Source of the DNA: a virus
Reading direction: 5' to 3' (one strand)
Length of the DNA stretch: 64,000 nt
IMG/VR virus record: IMGVR_UViG_3300025770_000004
Coordinates: 124,001-188,000 of that record
Position numbers and translations under genes: made by a program. The notes below the pieces were generated by a model. It did not search any database and had not been told where the DNA came from. It saw nothing but the letters and a program-made list of their open reading frames with translations. How positions within the stretch are numbered: the stretch's first letter is position 1; every line of letters begins with the position of its first letter. Shown here in pieces: positions 25,340-34,758 of the stretch.

Positions 25340-26493
25340 AATACTTAAAGAAATATAAATTATTTGAATCAATCTATATGGATTATGATACCATATCTGA
25401 TGTTAATGATATATTATCCGAATTATCAGATGATAGTATACCAGTTTCGGTTGATGCTAGAGTAGATGGTAATGTTATAATAACTATTGGTGAAGAATTT
25501 GACCCTGTGCTTACTTTTTTGGATCAAATCAATAAAGTATTTAAGGTAAAGAAATATGAAGATGCTTTTATGAGATTAATAGAATATATGAATCCTAAAA
25601 ATTATACTCTTATAGCATTTAATTATGATGATAAACATAACATTAGACAAACATATAAGGATTTTGGAATGGGGATTGATTTATTACCTAAACACTTGAT
25701 GAATTTAGACGAGACTAATTTCATAAAACTTTATTTCAAGTTAAATAAAGTATCTGAGAGTATAAATGAATCAAAGGTTGTAACTAAAGATGAATTCCCA
25801 TTGGATGTCGATATTGAAGAAATTTTCTATGATATAACTGATGAATTATACCACCACAACTTTGGTGTAGATCAAGGTGGGTATGCTTTCTTCCCATCAG
25901 CAGATTTAACAAGAGAAAGAAGATCACAGATGTTATATGATATGTCTTTTGAAGATGATTGGTTAAATAAACCAATACCTGGATTGGCTGATGAATATTG
26001 GAAAGAATATATTATGACAGTAGAGGAATCTAATAAACTTAAACTCAGAAATAGTAGCGTAGAATACCTTTTTTTAAGTGATTTGAAACCCACCACAAAT
26101 CAAACCACTTTCTCTCGTAAATATGACTCCATAGAAGATAAAACATCTAATTTTTGGGATTTATTTTATGAGAATATATTAAATGGTAATATAAAAGCTT
26201 ATCCAATTAAATTTATAAATATAACACTTGAAAAAACAGGTCTCGAAACATTATATGAATGTTTAGAACGAATATATGAAACTACTGAGTTTAGACCAAT
26301 TGGTGGTTTGAGGATGGAAGACTACGTGGATGAAGATAACGGGGATATTATTACATTATATCACGCAGAATTAAAACTTTGTAAGGTTAGTGATATAGAA
26401 TATGAGATGTTATCAAAATCGATATTGGCCGAGGGAGTAAGAACACAACGAGACTCAGCCTTGAATTCAGTACTAATTAGCAAATTTTCATAA
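25336..26493 (+). CDS. Tagged two-part protein, TTG start
   Basis: A 385-residue protein starting at TTG 25336 (TTGA overlap with the previous stop). The tag MKYLKKYKLFES equals that of its neighbour, so the two genes share an origin. Residues ~20-135 carry the ELSDD domain; VSESINE|S at 139-146 is an internal cleavage-type site. The ~240-residue C-terminal part (DIEEIFYDITDELYHHN ... LRMEDYVDEDNG) differs from the neighbour and is not recognised. Confidence 0.72.
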   Translation: MKYLKKYKLFESIYMDYDTISDVNDILSELSDDSIPVSVDARVDGNVIITIGEEFDPVLTFLDQINKVFKVKKYEDAFMRLIEYMNPKNYTLIAFNYDDKHNIRQTYKDFGMGIDLLPKHLMNLDETNFIKLYFKLNKVSESINESKVVTKDEFPLDVDIEEIFYDITDELYHHNFGVDQGGYAFFPSADLTRERRSQMLYDMSFEDDWLNKPIPGLADEYWKEYIMTVEESNKLKLRNSSVEYLFLSDLKPTTNQTTFSRKYDSIEDKTSNFWDLFYENILNGNIKAYPIKFINITLEKTGLETLYECLERIYETTEFRPIGGLRMEDYVDEDNGDIITLYHAELKLCKVSDIEYEMLSKSILAEGVRTQRDSALNSVLISKFS

Positions 26494-26607
26494 GGTACGA
26501 AAATAATTTCAAATAACCTAATTTTTTACTAAACTTTATCAACACTAATCGATATAACATTTATCGGACTAAAAAAGGTTCGAATAATAACAAAATAAAA
26601 AGCAATT

Positions 26608-27561
26608 ATGGCAGATTTAGATGATTTGTTTAACGGAGGGTTAGACAGCAAAATGGACTTCTTGAATGAAGTAAAAAAGACAAACAATGACGGAATTTAC
26701 CGTGTTGATCTTTCAAAGGCGAAAGATAAAAAGAAAGGATGGAGATCCGTAGTAAGATTTCTTCCTAACTTAACAGAAGATGGTAAAGTAGGTCAATCAG
26801 CGATTGAAAAAATCGCTCACTATGTGAAAATCCAAAATCCAAGAGAATTGGGTGGTTGGTTTGACTCACCAAAGAATTTTGGAGAAAAGTGTCCTTTAAC
26901 AGATTTGTATTACACGATGCAAAATTCAAAGAACGCAATCTTAATGGAGAAATCAAGAATGTTAAACTATTCTAAGAAGTATTACTCTTATGTTCTTGTT
27001 CTTGAAGATGAACAACAACCAGAATTAGTTGGTAAGATAATGATTTGGCAGTATGGTAAAACTATCAAAGATAAAATCTCGGCTGAGAGAAACGGAGAAA
27101 TCTCTGGAGTACAATGTAATGTATTTGATTTATCAGCTGGAAAAGATTTCGTTCTTGTAGTAAAAGAAATCCAAACTGGTGACGAAACTTATCCTGATTA
27201 CAAGATGAGTATGTTCAAACCAGAAAACACATCATTACCTATTTACTTCAAAGAGAAGGGTGAATTCAAAAATGCTCCTCTTAACGAAGGTGGTAAGATT
27301 GATGCTAAAGTTCAAGGGAAAATTAAAGAGTTTTTAATGGATAGAGATCACAATCTTGAAGATTTCGCTCCTAAACCTTTAACAGATGAGCAACAAGCTA
27401 AGATTACAGAAATTTCTAATTTCTTAACTGGTAAGTCTTCTGGGTCTTTTAACAAGACTAGTGAAGCATCATCTGATGATTTCTCTATGGATGAAGCAAC
27501 TAAGGTATCTGAGGTTAGTTCTACAACAGAATCAGAAGATGACTTCTTTGCTGATTTATAA
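26608..27561 (+). CDS. 32: Single-stranded DNA-binding protein, T4 gp32-like
   Basis: A 317-residue protein with the layout of gp32. A short basic N-terminus is followed by a core (KGWRSVVRFLPN, ENxx-type strands, FGEKCPLTDLYY, YSYVLVLEDEQQPELVGKIMIWQYGKTI) and an acidic Ser/Asp tail ending DDFFADL, which in T4 recruits replication proteins. The T4 zinc knuckle is not obvious; only one Cys is near the expected place. It coats ssDNA in replication and recombination. Own terminator downstream. Confidence 0.88.
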   Translation: MADLDDLFNGGLDSKMDFLNEVKKTNNDGIYRVDLSKAKDKKKGWRSVVRFLPNLTEDGKVGQSAIEKIAHYVKIQNPRELGGWFDSPKNFGEKCPLTDLYYTMQNSKNAILMEKSRMLNYSKKYYSYVLVLEDEQQPELVGKIMIWQYGKTIKDKISAERNGEISGVQCNVFDLSAGKDFVLVVKEIQTGDETYPDYKMSMFKPENTSLPIYFKEKGEFKNAPLNEGGKIDAKVQGKIKEFLMDRDHNLEDFAPKPLTDEQQAKITEISNFLTGKSSGSFNKTSEASSDDFSMDEATKVSEVSSTTESEDDFFADL

Positions 27562-27580
27562 TCAACAAATGATTAATAAA

Positions 27581-27614
27581 AACCTCATATTATATTTAAT
27601 ATGAGGTTTTTTTA
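27581..27614 (+). terminator. Terminator after gp32-like gene
   Basis: A 12-bp inverted repeat (AACCTCATATTA, loop TATT, TAATATGAGGTT; 27581-27608) followed by T-run. Confidence 0.92.
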
Positions 27615-27672
27615 TACAACTATTTTTTCTTTTTTAATATAAAAGGAAGGATAAAAATATAATAAATAAATT

Positions 27673-28686
27673 ATGAGTTTAGCAAAAAAAGTTTTCAAAA
27701 ATAATTTAACAGGAGAAGAAGTAAAAGTAATCGACTCTTTTGAGAATATTGTTATTCTAGAAAACAAACAAAAAATAGATGTTAATATACTTATGGATAC
27801 TAATAAATACACAGAACAAATAGACCCAGGTTCATTTTTCAATAGCCAAGGTTCTTATAATTCGCTAGCGGATAAAATAAAAAACATTCCTGTAAATAAC
27901 ATGATAGATGAAGAAGGAACAGTTTCTATAAATGTAGATGGTGGTGGATTACAACCATTAACCAATGAAAGTGCTGTTATTATGACAACAGAAGAGGATG
28001 AAAGAGCCGAATTGGCTAAGAAATATGGTGCGGTTGTAGATGATACAAATGCAGTATCTAAACAAAATGAAGCTTTCTCTAAAATATTAGAGGATGAAGA
28101 TTTACCACAATCACCACTTCAACCAAAAACAACAATGGAGGTTGATAATATTCAAAGAGTTGAGGTAAGTAGAGAAGAGGTTCAAAAACCAATTAACGTT
28201 CAAAAACCAGTTGACCCTATTATAACAATGTTTAAGGGAGTTAAAAGAAATGTTAAGTTTGATATAAATGTTGAAATTTCTGATAAAATTCCTAGATTGG
28301 ATTTTATTGAAATGATGGAAGATTCATATGAAATTAGTTTAATAGATTTTTTAGCAGAAGAATTTACTGATAAGATTTTACAAAATCCTAATATAATAAA
28401 AGATATTATTACAGAAAAAATAAAACTGTTAGTTTATGGAGCCCCTAAACCAATTGTTGTTTCGGAAAATGTTAAAACAGAAGAAAAGATTGTTGATAAA
28501 ACTACCACCTCTAATGATAAAATGAATAACCTGAAAAAACTAAATGCTTCACAAAGAGCAAAAGTTATTTCAGAATTAAAAACAGTAGATATGGTTAAAA
28601 AGGCATTAATAGGTGAGAAAGCTAAGAGTGTTAAAGAAGCAGGTTCTAAAAGAATAGAAGAACTTGGAAAAATAATAAAAATGTAA
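27673..28686 (+). CDS. Hypothetical, possibly structural protein
   Basis: A 337-residue protein. N-terminal ~60 residues look like a small beta domain (FENIVILENKQKIDVNILM), followed by a long low-complexity linker and a helical C-terminus with a KKLNASQRAKVISEL segment. It is the first gene of a run that leads into clear tail-type genes, so it is probably a virion or assembly protein. The last codon and the next ATG overlap. Confidence 0.65.
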   Translation: MSLAKKVFKNNLTGEEVKVIDSFENIVILENKQKIDVNILMDTNKYTEQIDPGSFFNSQGSYNSLADKIKNIPVNNMIDEEGTVSINVDGGGLQPLTNESAVIMTTEEDERAELAKKYGAVVDDTNAVSKQNEAFSKILEDEDLPQSPLQPKTTMEVDNIQRVEVSREEVQKPINVQKPVDPIITMFKGVKRNVKFDINVEISDKIPRLDFIEMMEDSYEISLIDFLAEEFTDKILQNPNIIKDIITEKIKLLVYGAPKPIVVSENVKTEEKIVDKTTTSNDKMNNLKKLNASQRAKVISELKTVDMVKKALIGEKAKSVKEAGSKRIEELGKIIKM

Positions 28687-29099
28687 TGATAGATGAGAAT
28701 TTTTTACAAAGCGCAATTCATATAAGAAGAACATATTTAAAAATGTCTAATAATATGGACTTTTATAGAAAAGCTGCGGAGAGTGTTGTTGAAAGGTTAG
28801 AGGAGACTATGGTTAAAGTTGGTGATATCCAAAAGGAAGCGGAGGAATCTCGAAATACTAAAAAATCTGGATTTTCAGGAGAAAAAGCTTTAAGTAAAAT
28901 GCTTAAAATTTTAGAAGACGTTGATATTGAGGGTCAAAGATTAGAAAATCTAGTTGATCCTTTGAATAAAGAAATCGAAAAACTAGCATTAGAAGAACAA
29001 GAACTTTATAGACTAATAAAACAAAAACATTATAATTTAACAGATGATGAAATAGCAGAATCGGTTAAACAAAGACTAATAAAAGAAAACCTTTCATAA
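28686..29099 (+). CDS. Coiled-coil protein in structural operon
   Basis: A 137-residue protein, helical and heptad-rich almost throughout (KAAESVVERLEETMVKVGDIQKEAEE; NKEIEKLALEEQELYRLIK). It overlaps the previous gene by one base and ends inside the stem of a terminator. Likely an assembly or baseplate-associated protein; no family recognised. Confidence 0.65.
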   Translation: MIDENFLQSAIHIRRTYLKMSNNMDFYRKAAESVVERLEETMVKVGDIQKEAEESRNTKKSGFSGEKALSKMLKILEDVDIEGQRLENLVDPLNKEIEKLALEEQELYRLIKQKHYNLTDDEIAESVKQRLIKENLS

Positions 29100-29119
29100 T
29101 AGAAAGGTTTTTGTTTTTT
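29087..29119 (+). terminator. Terminator overlapping a stop codon
   Basis: Inverted repeat AAACCTTTC-ATAATA-GAAAGGTTT (29087-29110) plus T-run. The TAA of the upstream gene (29097-29099) is in the loop. Confidence 0.85.
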
Positions 29120-29148
29120 ATATATAAATCAAAATCTTTTATTACTAA

Positions 29149-31083
29149 ATGTCTAAGATATCGAAGTTCGTAAAGCTTGATAAAAATATTCTTTTAGAGT
29201 ATGTATATAATGATGGTAACTTAATAGGTGAAGCATATGATATACTTATAAACTCAAAGGAGAAGATACAATCATACATGGCCACTGAAACAAGTGGTAC
29301 AGGAAATACACAAGGAAACCAACTATTTAGAATTGATGCTGTATCTGGTAGATATGGCAAGGTCAACCCTGACTATTATAATTTTTTACAAACAAAAAAT
29401 TATTCTGCTGGGCCTCCCATAAGACATGATATTCTTAAATTTCATTTACCAATAAACTGGACATTCGGTGAATATTTAGGATTTTACATAAAAGTTTATT
29501 CTTATGATTCATTAAATCAAAAAACTTACGATTTATCTAACTTTTATTTTGATATGACTGATGTTAGTCAGCAATATCTAATGAATTTTACATCACCACC
29601 ACTTCTTTTTCAAGAGAAGTTATGGGGTAAGAATATTAAAATTGAGATACCAGCTCTTAGTGAAATTTCTACTCAATTGGAAGATAATAGACCAAAAGTA
29701 AATAGTATAAATGCTAATTTGACAAATGGTTCTGGTTTAAGTTTAACCAGTCCGATATTCATTGATTTTCACTTTGTTAATAATATACAAACTATAAATG
29801 GAGTCACTACCTATTTAACTGATCCTAAAATAACTACTACTATAACTCAATCTCCTGAATTTGAAAAAATGGGATTAGTTATCGAAAATTCTGAAAATGG
29901 TGATTTCTTTGAGATATATGGAACTTATAATGACACACTAGGTGGGTTTAAGAAGTTTCTAGACGACTCCGTTTCACAAGGTCATAGATATTATGTACAA
30001 TATAATATCACGATGTATGAGCAAAATATAAGAGGTAAAACTATAACAGTTACTATAACAGATTCTTTTAATGAGACAATAGAGTATAGACCTATAATTA
30101 AATATTCAACAACAACAGCTATCATTGATGTTGAGATGAGGTTGATTGATGCTGTTGATGAATCTTATATAATAAGAAGAGCTAGTTATGGTATGTTACA
30201 AGATGAAGTTTCCAAATATTCATTAAAATTGATGAAAATCAATCTAAAGAATGCGTATAAACCAAAAATATATAACATAAAGAATGCTATTGACCCATCA
30301 TTAGTGGGTGTTGCTAATTCAATGGGTGTTATAACAGTTGATAATAAAATAAACACACCACAAACACCAGGTCCTGCTACTGCTGGTGGATTATTAAGTG
30401 GGAATGGTGGTGGAGCCGGAAATGGTCGAAACGGAAATGGTAATGTAATTGTTGAAACTGTTAATATTCCTTTCCCAGTTCTTATAGATAGATTTAATAT
30501 TATTGGTAAATCCGAAAATGCAACTTTTGATAGTACGAATTTCTTTGGGTTAGGTAAAATTCAAATATTACTTTATCCATATGATAATATTGTTAAATTT
30601 TCAATAGCTACTGGTACAAATGAACAGCCAGAATATTTTAATTTAACTGGATTTAATGAAATTAAATTAACTATTAGAAATGATAAAAATCAAATAGCAT
30701 TTCCTTTATTTGTAGAGAGTGGTGATATTAACCTAGATATTGGTCAAGTATCATTCAAAATTACTCAAAATAAATTTGCTGAGATAAAAAGAATATACAC
30801 ATCAGGAATTAATGTGTTTTATATAATCGGCTCGAATAAATCAACAACATCTGTTATTTACACCGGATTATTTAAGATTTATGATGATAAGGGTAATGTT
30901 AATGATCTTAATGATGCATCGGATAAACAAAATTCAAACCCTTCTATTATACCAGATACAAGTTTAGCACAAGAAACAGCGACCGTTACTAAAAAACAAG
31001 GAGTTCCTGTCCCTCCGGCTCCAATTCCAACAGGTGTGTCTCAGGAACCAACTGGTGAAAATAAAACAGATGAAACAAATTAA
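29149..31083 (+). CDS. Large virion structural protein (baseplate or tail type)
   Basis: A 644-residue beta-rich protein. Several Ig-like stretches (ILKFHLPINWTFGEYLGFYIKV; TITVTITDSFNETIEY; IKLTIRNDKNQIAFPLF) are joined by a Gly/Asn-rich linker near residue 425 (GNGGGAGNGRNGNGN) and followed by a Pro-rich tail (VPVPPAPIPTG). No enzymatic motif. The next gene, 0 nt downstream, is tail-tube-like, so this is probably a baseplate or tail component. Exact role unknown. Confidence 0.68.
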   Translation: MSKISKFVKLDKNILLEYVYNDGNLIGEAYDILINSKEKIQSYMATETSGTGNTQGNQLFRIDAVSGRYGKVNPDYYNFLQTKNYSAGPPIRHDILKFHLPINWTFGEYLGFYIKVYSYDSLNQKTYDLSNFYFDMTDVSQQYLMNFTSPPLLFQEKLWGKNIKIEIPALSEISTQLEDNRPKVNSINANLTNGSGLSLTSPIFIDFHFVNNIQTINGVTTYLTDPKITTTITQSPEFEKMGLVIENSENGDFFEIYGTYNDTLGGFKKFLDDSVSQGHRYYVQYNITMYEQNIRGKTITVTITDSFNETIEYRPIIKYSTTTAIIDVEMRLIDAVDESYIIRRASYGMLQDEVSKYSLKLMKINLKNAYKPKIYNIKNAIDPSLVGVANSMGVITVDNKINTPQTPGPATAGGLLSGNGGGAGNGRNGNGNVIVETVNIPFPVLIDRFNIIGKSENATFDSTNFFGLGKIQILLYPYDNIVKFSIATGTNEQPEYFNLTGFNEIKLTIRNDKNQIAFPLFVESGDINLDIGQVSFKITQNKFAEIKRIYTSGINVFYIIGSNKSTTSVIYTGLFKIYDDKGNVNDLNDASDKQNSNPSIIPDTSLAQETATVTKKQGVPVPPAPIPTGVSQEPTGENKTDETN

Positions 31084-31683
31084 ATGAGATTAAGTAGTCA
31101 GTCCAGTCAGTTTATATTCAATCTACCAGGTGATGTTTTGCCTGCTGAGATAATTGAAACTTACCAACCAATTCTAGAAAAGAATTGGATACAGTATGAT
31201 AATGTTATTGATTATATTAATTCTACTATGAAGAGTGTTAACTTTCCTGGTATATCTTTTGATATGCCAAAACAAATTACTATGAGAGGTAAGGAAAGAA
31301 GTTTCAAACCTGCTAAAAATATACAAGATATAATAACTACAAGTGAATTACAAGTAACTTTTAGATCAGTTGATTCTGATTTGAATTATTGGTTAATGTT
31401 TGATATTATTAGCAAGCATTATTTAGATACTGAGAATTCTTGGTTAAACCCATTTACTATAACAGCTCTTGATATACACAGAGATGCTATTTATGTTATA
31501 AAATTCTATGAGATTGTATTAAAGTCTTTATCAGATAATGATTTCAATTACTCACAACAAAAAGTTAGTGCTAAAGAGTTTACAATGACCTTTAACTATA
31601 ACTTTTATGATATTGAGTTCTTACTTAATAAAAGTAAACTTCTTGAACTTGGTACATTACCAACTATTGTACAAAAGATTTAA
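31084..31683 (+). CDS. Probable tail tube / baseplate-tube protein (gp19/gp54 type)
   Basis: A 199-residue protein starting right after the previous stop. FNLPGDVLPAEIIETYQPILE, the loop FPGISFDMPKQITMRGKERSF, the strand QVTFRSVDSDLNYWLMFDII and the ending FTMTFNYNFYDIEF fit the tail-tube fold of T4-like phages (gp19 and the related gp54/gp48 initiators), where a conserved strand ends '-TFNYNxx-'. Tube and initiator cannot be told apart by eye. It converges on the HD-hydrolase gene with 5 nt between stops. Confidence 0.6.
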   Translation: MRLSSQSSQFIFNLPGDVLPAEIIETYQPILEKNWIQYDNVIDYINSTMKSVNFPGISFDMPKQITMRGKERSFKPAKNIQDIITTSELQVTFRSVDSDLNYWLMFDIISKHYLDTENSWLNPFTITALDIHRDAIYVIKFYEIVLKSLSDNDFNYSQQKVSAKEFTMTFNYNFYDIEFLLNKSKLLELGTLPTIVQKI

Positions 31684-31688
31684 GTTGA

Positions 31689-32300
31689 TTAGACTAGTTC
31701 TAAAGCCGGTGCGATTTTCTCTTTAATAACTTCAACTAAAACCTTGTGAGTATTTGTTAACGTTCTTTTAGACTCTAAAGCCGCTACGATGTTTTTAGTT
31801 TGTGTAGAGTATTTGATAGCCCATTTGATATCAGAGTTCTTACCACTATCAATCTTAGATTGAACATCAGATAAGTTATGAATTCTGTCAGCTAATTTGA
31901 TACATAATCCCCAAGTTGACATAAAAGTCATTTTGTTAATTAAGTATTGCTCTTTACCAAATTGCTCAAGACCTTTAGGGTCAGAAGTTAATTCTTCAAC
32001 TAAAGAAGCGATTAAGTCACCAAACTCTTGTCGGATAACTTCGATAGTAACCCACTCACAGTCTTCTACCGTATCATGCAACATGGCTACTGCTACTAAG
32101 ACAGCAATCCTATGAGATTTCTTATGAGTGTGTATAATTTTCCCAACAGCAATAGGATGAGTGATATACTCTAACTTTTCTCCATTCTCATCTTTACCTT
32201 TACGGTAAACTCCTTTATGAGCTTCAGTAGCAAAGATTCTAGCTCTTTTGACTAAAGAAACGAAGTCTGTGAATGGTGATATGTTTTTGTTGTTGTTCAT
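31689..32300 (-). CDS. SpoT/MESH1-like HD-domain (p)ppGpp hydrolase
   Basis: A 203-residue single-domain HD hydrolase. The Mn-binding and catalytic signature of RelA/SpoT hydrolases is present: ATEAHKGVYRKG (His28), YITHPIAVG (His48), AMLHDTVED (His75-Asp76) and LCIKLADRIHNLSD. Size and lack of a synthetase domain match small alarmone hydrolases (MESH1/SAH). These remove the 3'-pyrophosphate of (p)ppGpp, which would keep the host out of stringent arrest or blunt alarmone-based defence. Preceded by a host-type promoter, so likely early. Confidence 0.86.
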   Translation of the reverse strand: MNNNKNISPFTDFVSLVKRARIFATEAHKGVYRKGKDENGEKLEYITHPIAVGKIIHTHKKSHRIAVLVAVAMLHDTVEDCEWVTIEVIRQEFGDLIASLVEELTSDPKGLEQFGKEQYLINKMTFMSTWGLCIKLADRIHNLSDVQSKIDSGKNSDIKWAIKYSTQTKNIVAALESKRTLTNTHKVLVEVIKEKIAPALELV

Positions 32301-32304
32301 ATAA

Positions 32305-32312
32305 CAAATATA
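32305..32312 (-). promoter_or_regulatory. Bacteroidota-type -7 promoter element TATATTTG
   Basis: Minus-strand TATATTTG 5 nt before the ATG at 32300; use as a promoter would give a nearly leaderless message. The -33 region lacks a clear TTG. Confidence 0.45.
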
Positions 32313-32339
32313 CGGAATTTATATCTATATATCTAATAT

Positions 32340-32537
32340 TTAAGAGGAAAATATCTTATTAATTGATGTTTTTCTTCGTTTAAATCTATCTAGTTCTATA
32401 CCCATACTTTTAAATATTTCTCTATCAATTGATTTAGCTATCTCTTCCGATAACATCGAAGTTAATTCATCTTCTACATCCATACCATAAGCAGAACCTA
32501 TATCTTGTATCTCAGTACTATTAATTTTAGATTTCAT
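32340..32537 (-). CDS. Small helical hypothetical protein
   Basis: A 65-residue protein started at the ATG at 32537 (MKSKINSTEIQDIGS), overlapping the upstream gene by 11 nt. It contains an amphipathic helix, EDELTSMLSEEIAKSIDREIF. It is the last gene of the long glycan block but has no sugar-enzyme motif. Function unknown. Confidence 0.5.
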   Translation of the reverse strand: MKSKINSTEIQDIGSAYGMDVEDELTSMLSEEIAKSIDREIFKSMGIELDRFKRRKTSINKIFSS

Positions 32538-33321
32538 ATAATTCATTAATATATTTTTCAACCAAATTATACCTCTCTACATTTGGTAATCCCCAGACAT
32601 CCATATTACTATCACAATTTCTTGTATACCACATATGTATACCAATATCATCTGAATCTTTTTCTAATCTAGGATTGGTTGATTTAAATCTATCATCAAA
32701 AAATGGATATAAATAATCAAACTTACAACCCATTTCTTTCATTGACCAAAGGAAAGTATAATACGGTTCATGGTCATATTTGAAATTGGATCCACCTTGA
32801 TCTTCCCACCTATAATTGAAATCATCTTTAAATATTTCTTCGAATTTTATCCCAAAGTTATTAGACCAATGATAGATATTGCCCTCAGAAACAACAATAG
32901 AATATTTAGCTGACTTTAAATCAACATCCAACCTCTTAACATCTTCTACTCTACCAATCATAAAAAATGTGTTTATAGCAACTGGATTTGCTCCTCTGAA
33001 GTGTTGATATCCATCCGGACACCCCAATAAGTCTATATTTTCATCTTCCATTTTTTGGACAGCTTTTAATAACTCTTCTTTAGAAGTTAAAAAGAAATCT
33101 TCATCAATATGAATATAGTATTTTTTATCTGATTTTTTTATTTCATCTAAATGATAAAACCAAGAATTTGGCCAATTTGCCTTGAATTCTGGTGTTGATC
33201 CATCAACAATTATATGATCGCTATTTGGAAAAAGCCTTTTAATTATTTTTGATTGGTAATCCATCCACTTTGTATAAAGTGAATTAGTAACAAATACTAT
33301 ATCATCTTCTTTAACTATCAT
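32527..33321 (-). CDS. Putative GT-A-type glycosyltransferase
   Basis: A 264-residue protein. A Rossmann-like start (DDIVFVTNSLYTKWMDYQS) is followed by KKYYIHIDEDFFL, where DED could be the metal-binding DxD of a GT-A transferase. Residues ~90-200 are Trp/Tyr/Asp-rich. No named family is certain. Its place in the sugar operon supports a transferase role. Confidence 0.55.
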   Translation of the reverse strand: MIVKEDDIVFVTNSLYTKWMDYQSKIIKRLFPNSDHIIVDGSTPEFKANWPNSWFYHLDEIKKSDKKYYIHIDEDFFLTSKEELLKAVQKMEDENIDLLGCPDGYQHFRGANPVAINTFFMIGRVEDVKRLDVDLKSAKYSIVVSEGNIYHWSNNFGIKFEEIFKDDFNYRWEDQGGSNFKYDHEPYYTFLWSMKEMGCKFDYLYPFFDDRFKSTNPRLEKDSDDIGIHMWYTRNCDSNMDVWGLPNVERYNLVEKYINELYEI

Positions 33322-33328
33322 CTTCTTA

Positions 33329-33898
33329 TTATTTTTTTATACCCCAGAAGAATAAATCACAGTGATTTTCTTCCACTTCAAATTCATAAGAAGAAAATGT
33401 ATCATCTATATTAACACATTCTCTTATATCACCTTCGGTTAAATTTTTATAATAATCATTATCCCAATTATCCCTAGACACATTTGGCATTGTTTTCCAA
33501 TCATCATATTGTAGTTTACATTCTTCTTCTAAATATTTAACACCATGTACTGGTCTTCCGGTAGTAGCACAAGTGAATATAAAAAACCCACCACTTTTTA
33601 ACATTCTAGTTGCATTTTGTATGCTTTCCTTGTAATAAGGATTATGTTCCCAACATTCACAAGAAATAATAACATCAAATGTTCCATCTGGTGCGTCATA
33701 ATCTTGTGCCGGGCAAATTATATCAACTCCCTCTCCCGGACCAAGGTCTAACCCCTGGTAATCACAATCATTGAAGTATTCATTTTCTGTACCACAAACA
33801 TTAAATGTTCCTATACCTAATACTTTTTTATTTTTGAAAAAATTCGGAAATTTATTCTTTATTCTATTGATGTAATCATCTTGTTCTTTGTGTGCCAT
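33329..33898 (-). CDS. SAM-dependent methyltransferase (class I)
   Basis: A 189-residue Rossmann methyltransferase. Motif I is divergent (KKVLGIGTFNVCGTE); then YQGLDLGPGEGVDI, the FDVIISCECWEHN strand and ATRMLKSGGFFIFT follow the Methyltransf_11 order. The target is probably a sugar or glycan, given the neighbours. It is 2 nt from the epimerase gene upstream. Confidence 0.78.
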   Translation of the reverse strand: MAHKEQDDYINRIKNKFPNFFKNKKVLGIGTFNVCGTENEYFNDCDYQGLDLGPGEGVDIICPAQDYDAPDGTFDVIISCECWEHNPYYKESIQNATRMLKSGGFFIFTCATTGRPVHGVKYLEEECKLQYDDWKTMPNVSRDNWDNDYYKNLTEGDIRECVNIDDTFSSYEFEVEENHCDLFFWGIKK

Positions 33899-33900
33899 AA

Positions 33901-34758
33901 TTATTTTTCTTTTATATAATTTGCTAAATTATTTTTAGCTCTCCATCCTAATTTTTCATAAGTTTCTTTCCAATTAGATTCTGTATGTTGTCCTTCATTT
34001 TTTCTTAAAGGAATATGATTTATATTATCTTCCTCTCCCTCATAAACCATCATAGCTAAATCAAGTATTTTAATTGGTTCTCCACGACCCAAATCAAAGT
34101 TATCAGCCTTCCACTCACCATCACTAATTGATATCAACCCATCACATATATCATCAACGTGTGTAAAATCCCTACTCTGTTGACCATCACCAACAACCGT
34201 TATTAATTCGCTATCTTTATATTGTCTTAAAAATTTAGCAACAACTGTAGCCCATTCACCCATTTCTGGTTCCCTATAACCATAAACATTATAAAAAGTA
34301 GCCATCGCACAATTTATATCATAACACTCTGAATAAGTTTTGAGTACTCCTTCTCCAACTACTTTTGAATATGTATAAGGACTTATATAATCAGAACCAT
34401 GATTTTTTGATGATGTGGTTGAGTAAACAACTATCCCACAATTATTTTTTCTAGCGAACTCCATAACTTTAATTGTACCTAAAGCATTTGATTCAAACCA
34501 TTTAACTGGTTCTTCGAAAGAAGGTTGTATTCTAGCTTCTGCCGCTAAGTGAAATATCTTATCATATTGTTTATTCAGAATATCTATATTGTTAATATCT
34601 TCATAGTAATAATTAGCTAATGGATTACAATATTCTTTTGATGATGATATAGATGATAAATTATCTATAACATCTACTTCATTACCTTGTTCAACTAACT
34701 TATCAACCAAATTAGATCCTACAAATCCTAAACCACCGGTTACTAATACTTTACTCAT
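33901..34758 (-). CDS. NAD-dependent sugar epimerase/dehydratase (GalE-like SDR)
   Basis: A 285-residue extended SDR. I start it at MSKVLVTGGLGFVGSNLVDKL (34758), which has the NAD-binding GGxGFxG at residues 8-13; the longer frame would add a non-conserved leader inside the upstream gene. The active site YTYSKVVGE supplies Tyr and Lys, with a Ser/Thr before it (VVYSTTSS). Typical substrates are UDP-hexoses. It overlaps the UDP-sugar dehydrogenase gene by 8 nt, suggesting they share a substrate such as UDP-glucuronate. Confidence 0.87.
   Translation of the reverse strand: MSKVLVTGGLGFVGSNLVDKLVEQGNEVDVIDNLSSISSSKEYCNPLANYYYEDINNIDILNKQYDKIFHLAAEARIQPSFEEPVKWFESNALGTIKVMEFARKNNCGIVVYSTTSSKNHGSDYISPYTYSKVVGEGVLKTYSECYDINCAMATFYNVYGYREPEMGEWATVVAKFLRQYKDSELITVVGDGQQSRDFTHVDDICDGLISISDGEWKADNFDLGRGEPIKILDLAMMVYEGEEDNINHIPLRKNEGQHTESNWKETYEKLGWRAKNNLANYIKEK

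Noticed and set aside
30370-30450. Gly/Asn-rich segment suggesting a collagen-like or silk-like fibre.
   Set aside because: No Gly-x-y periodicity; it reads as a flexible linker within one structural protein.
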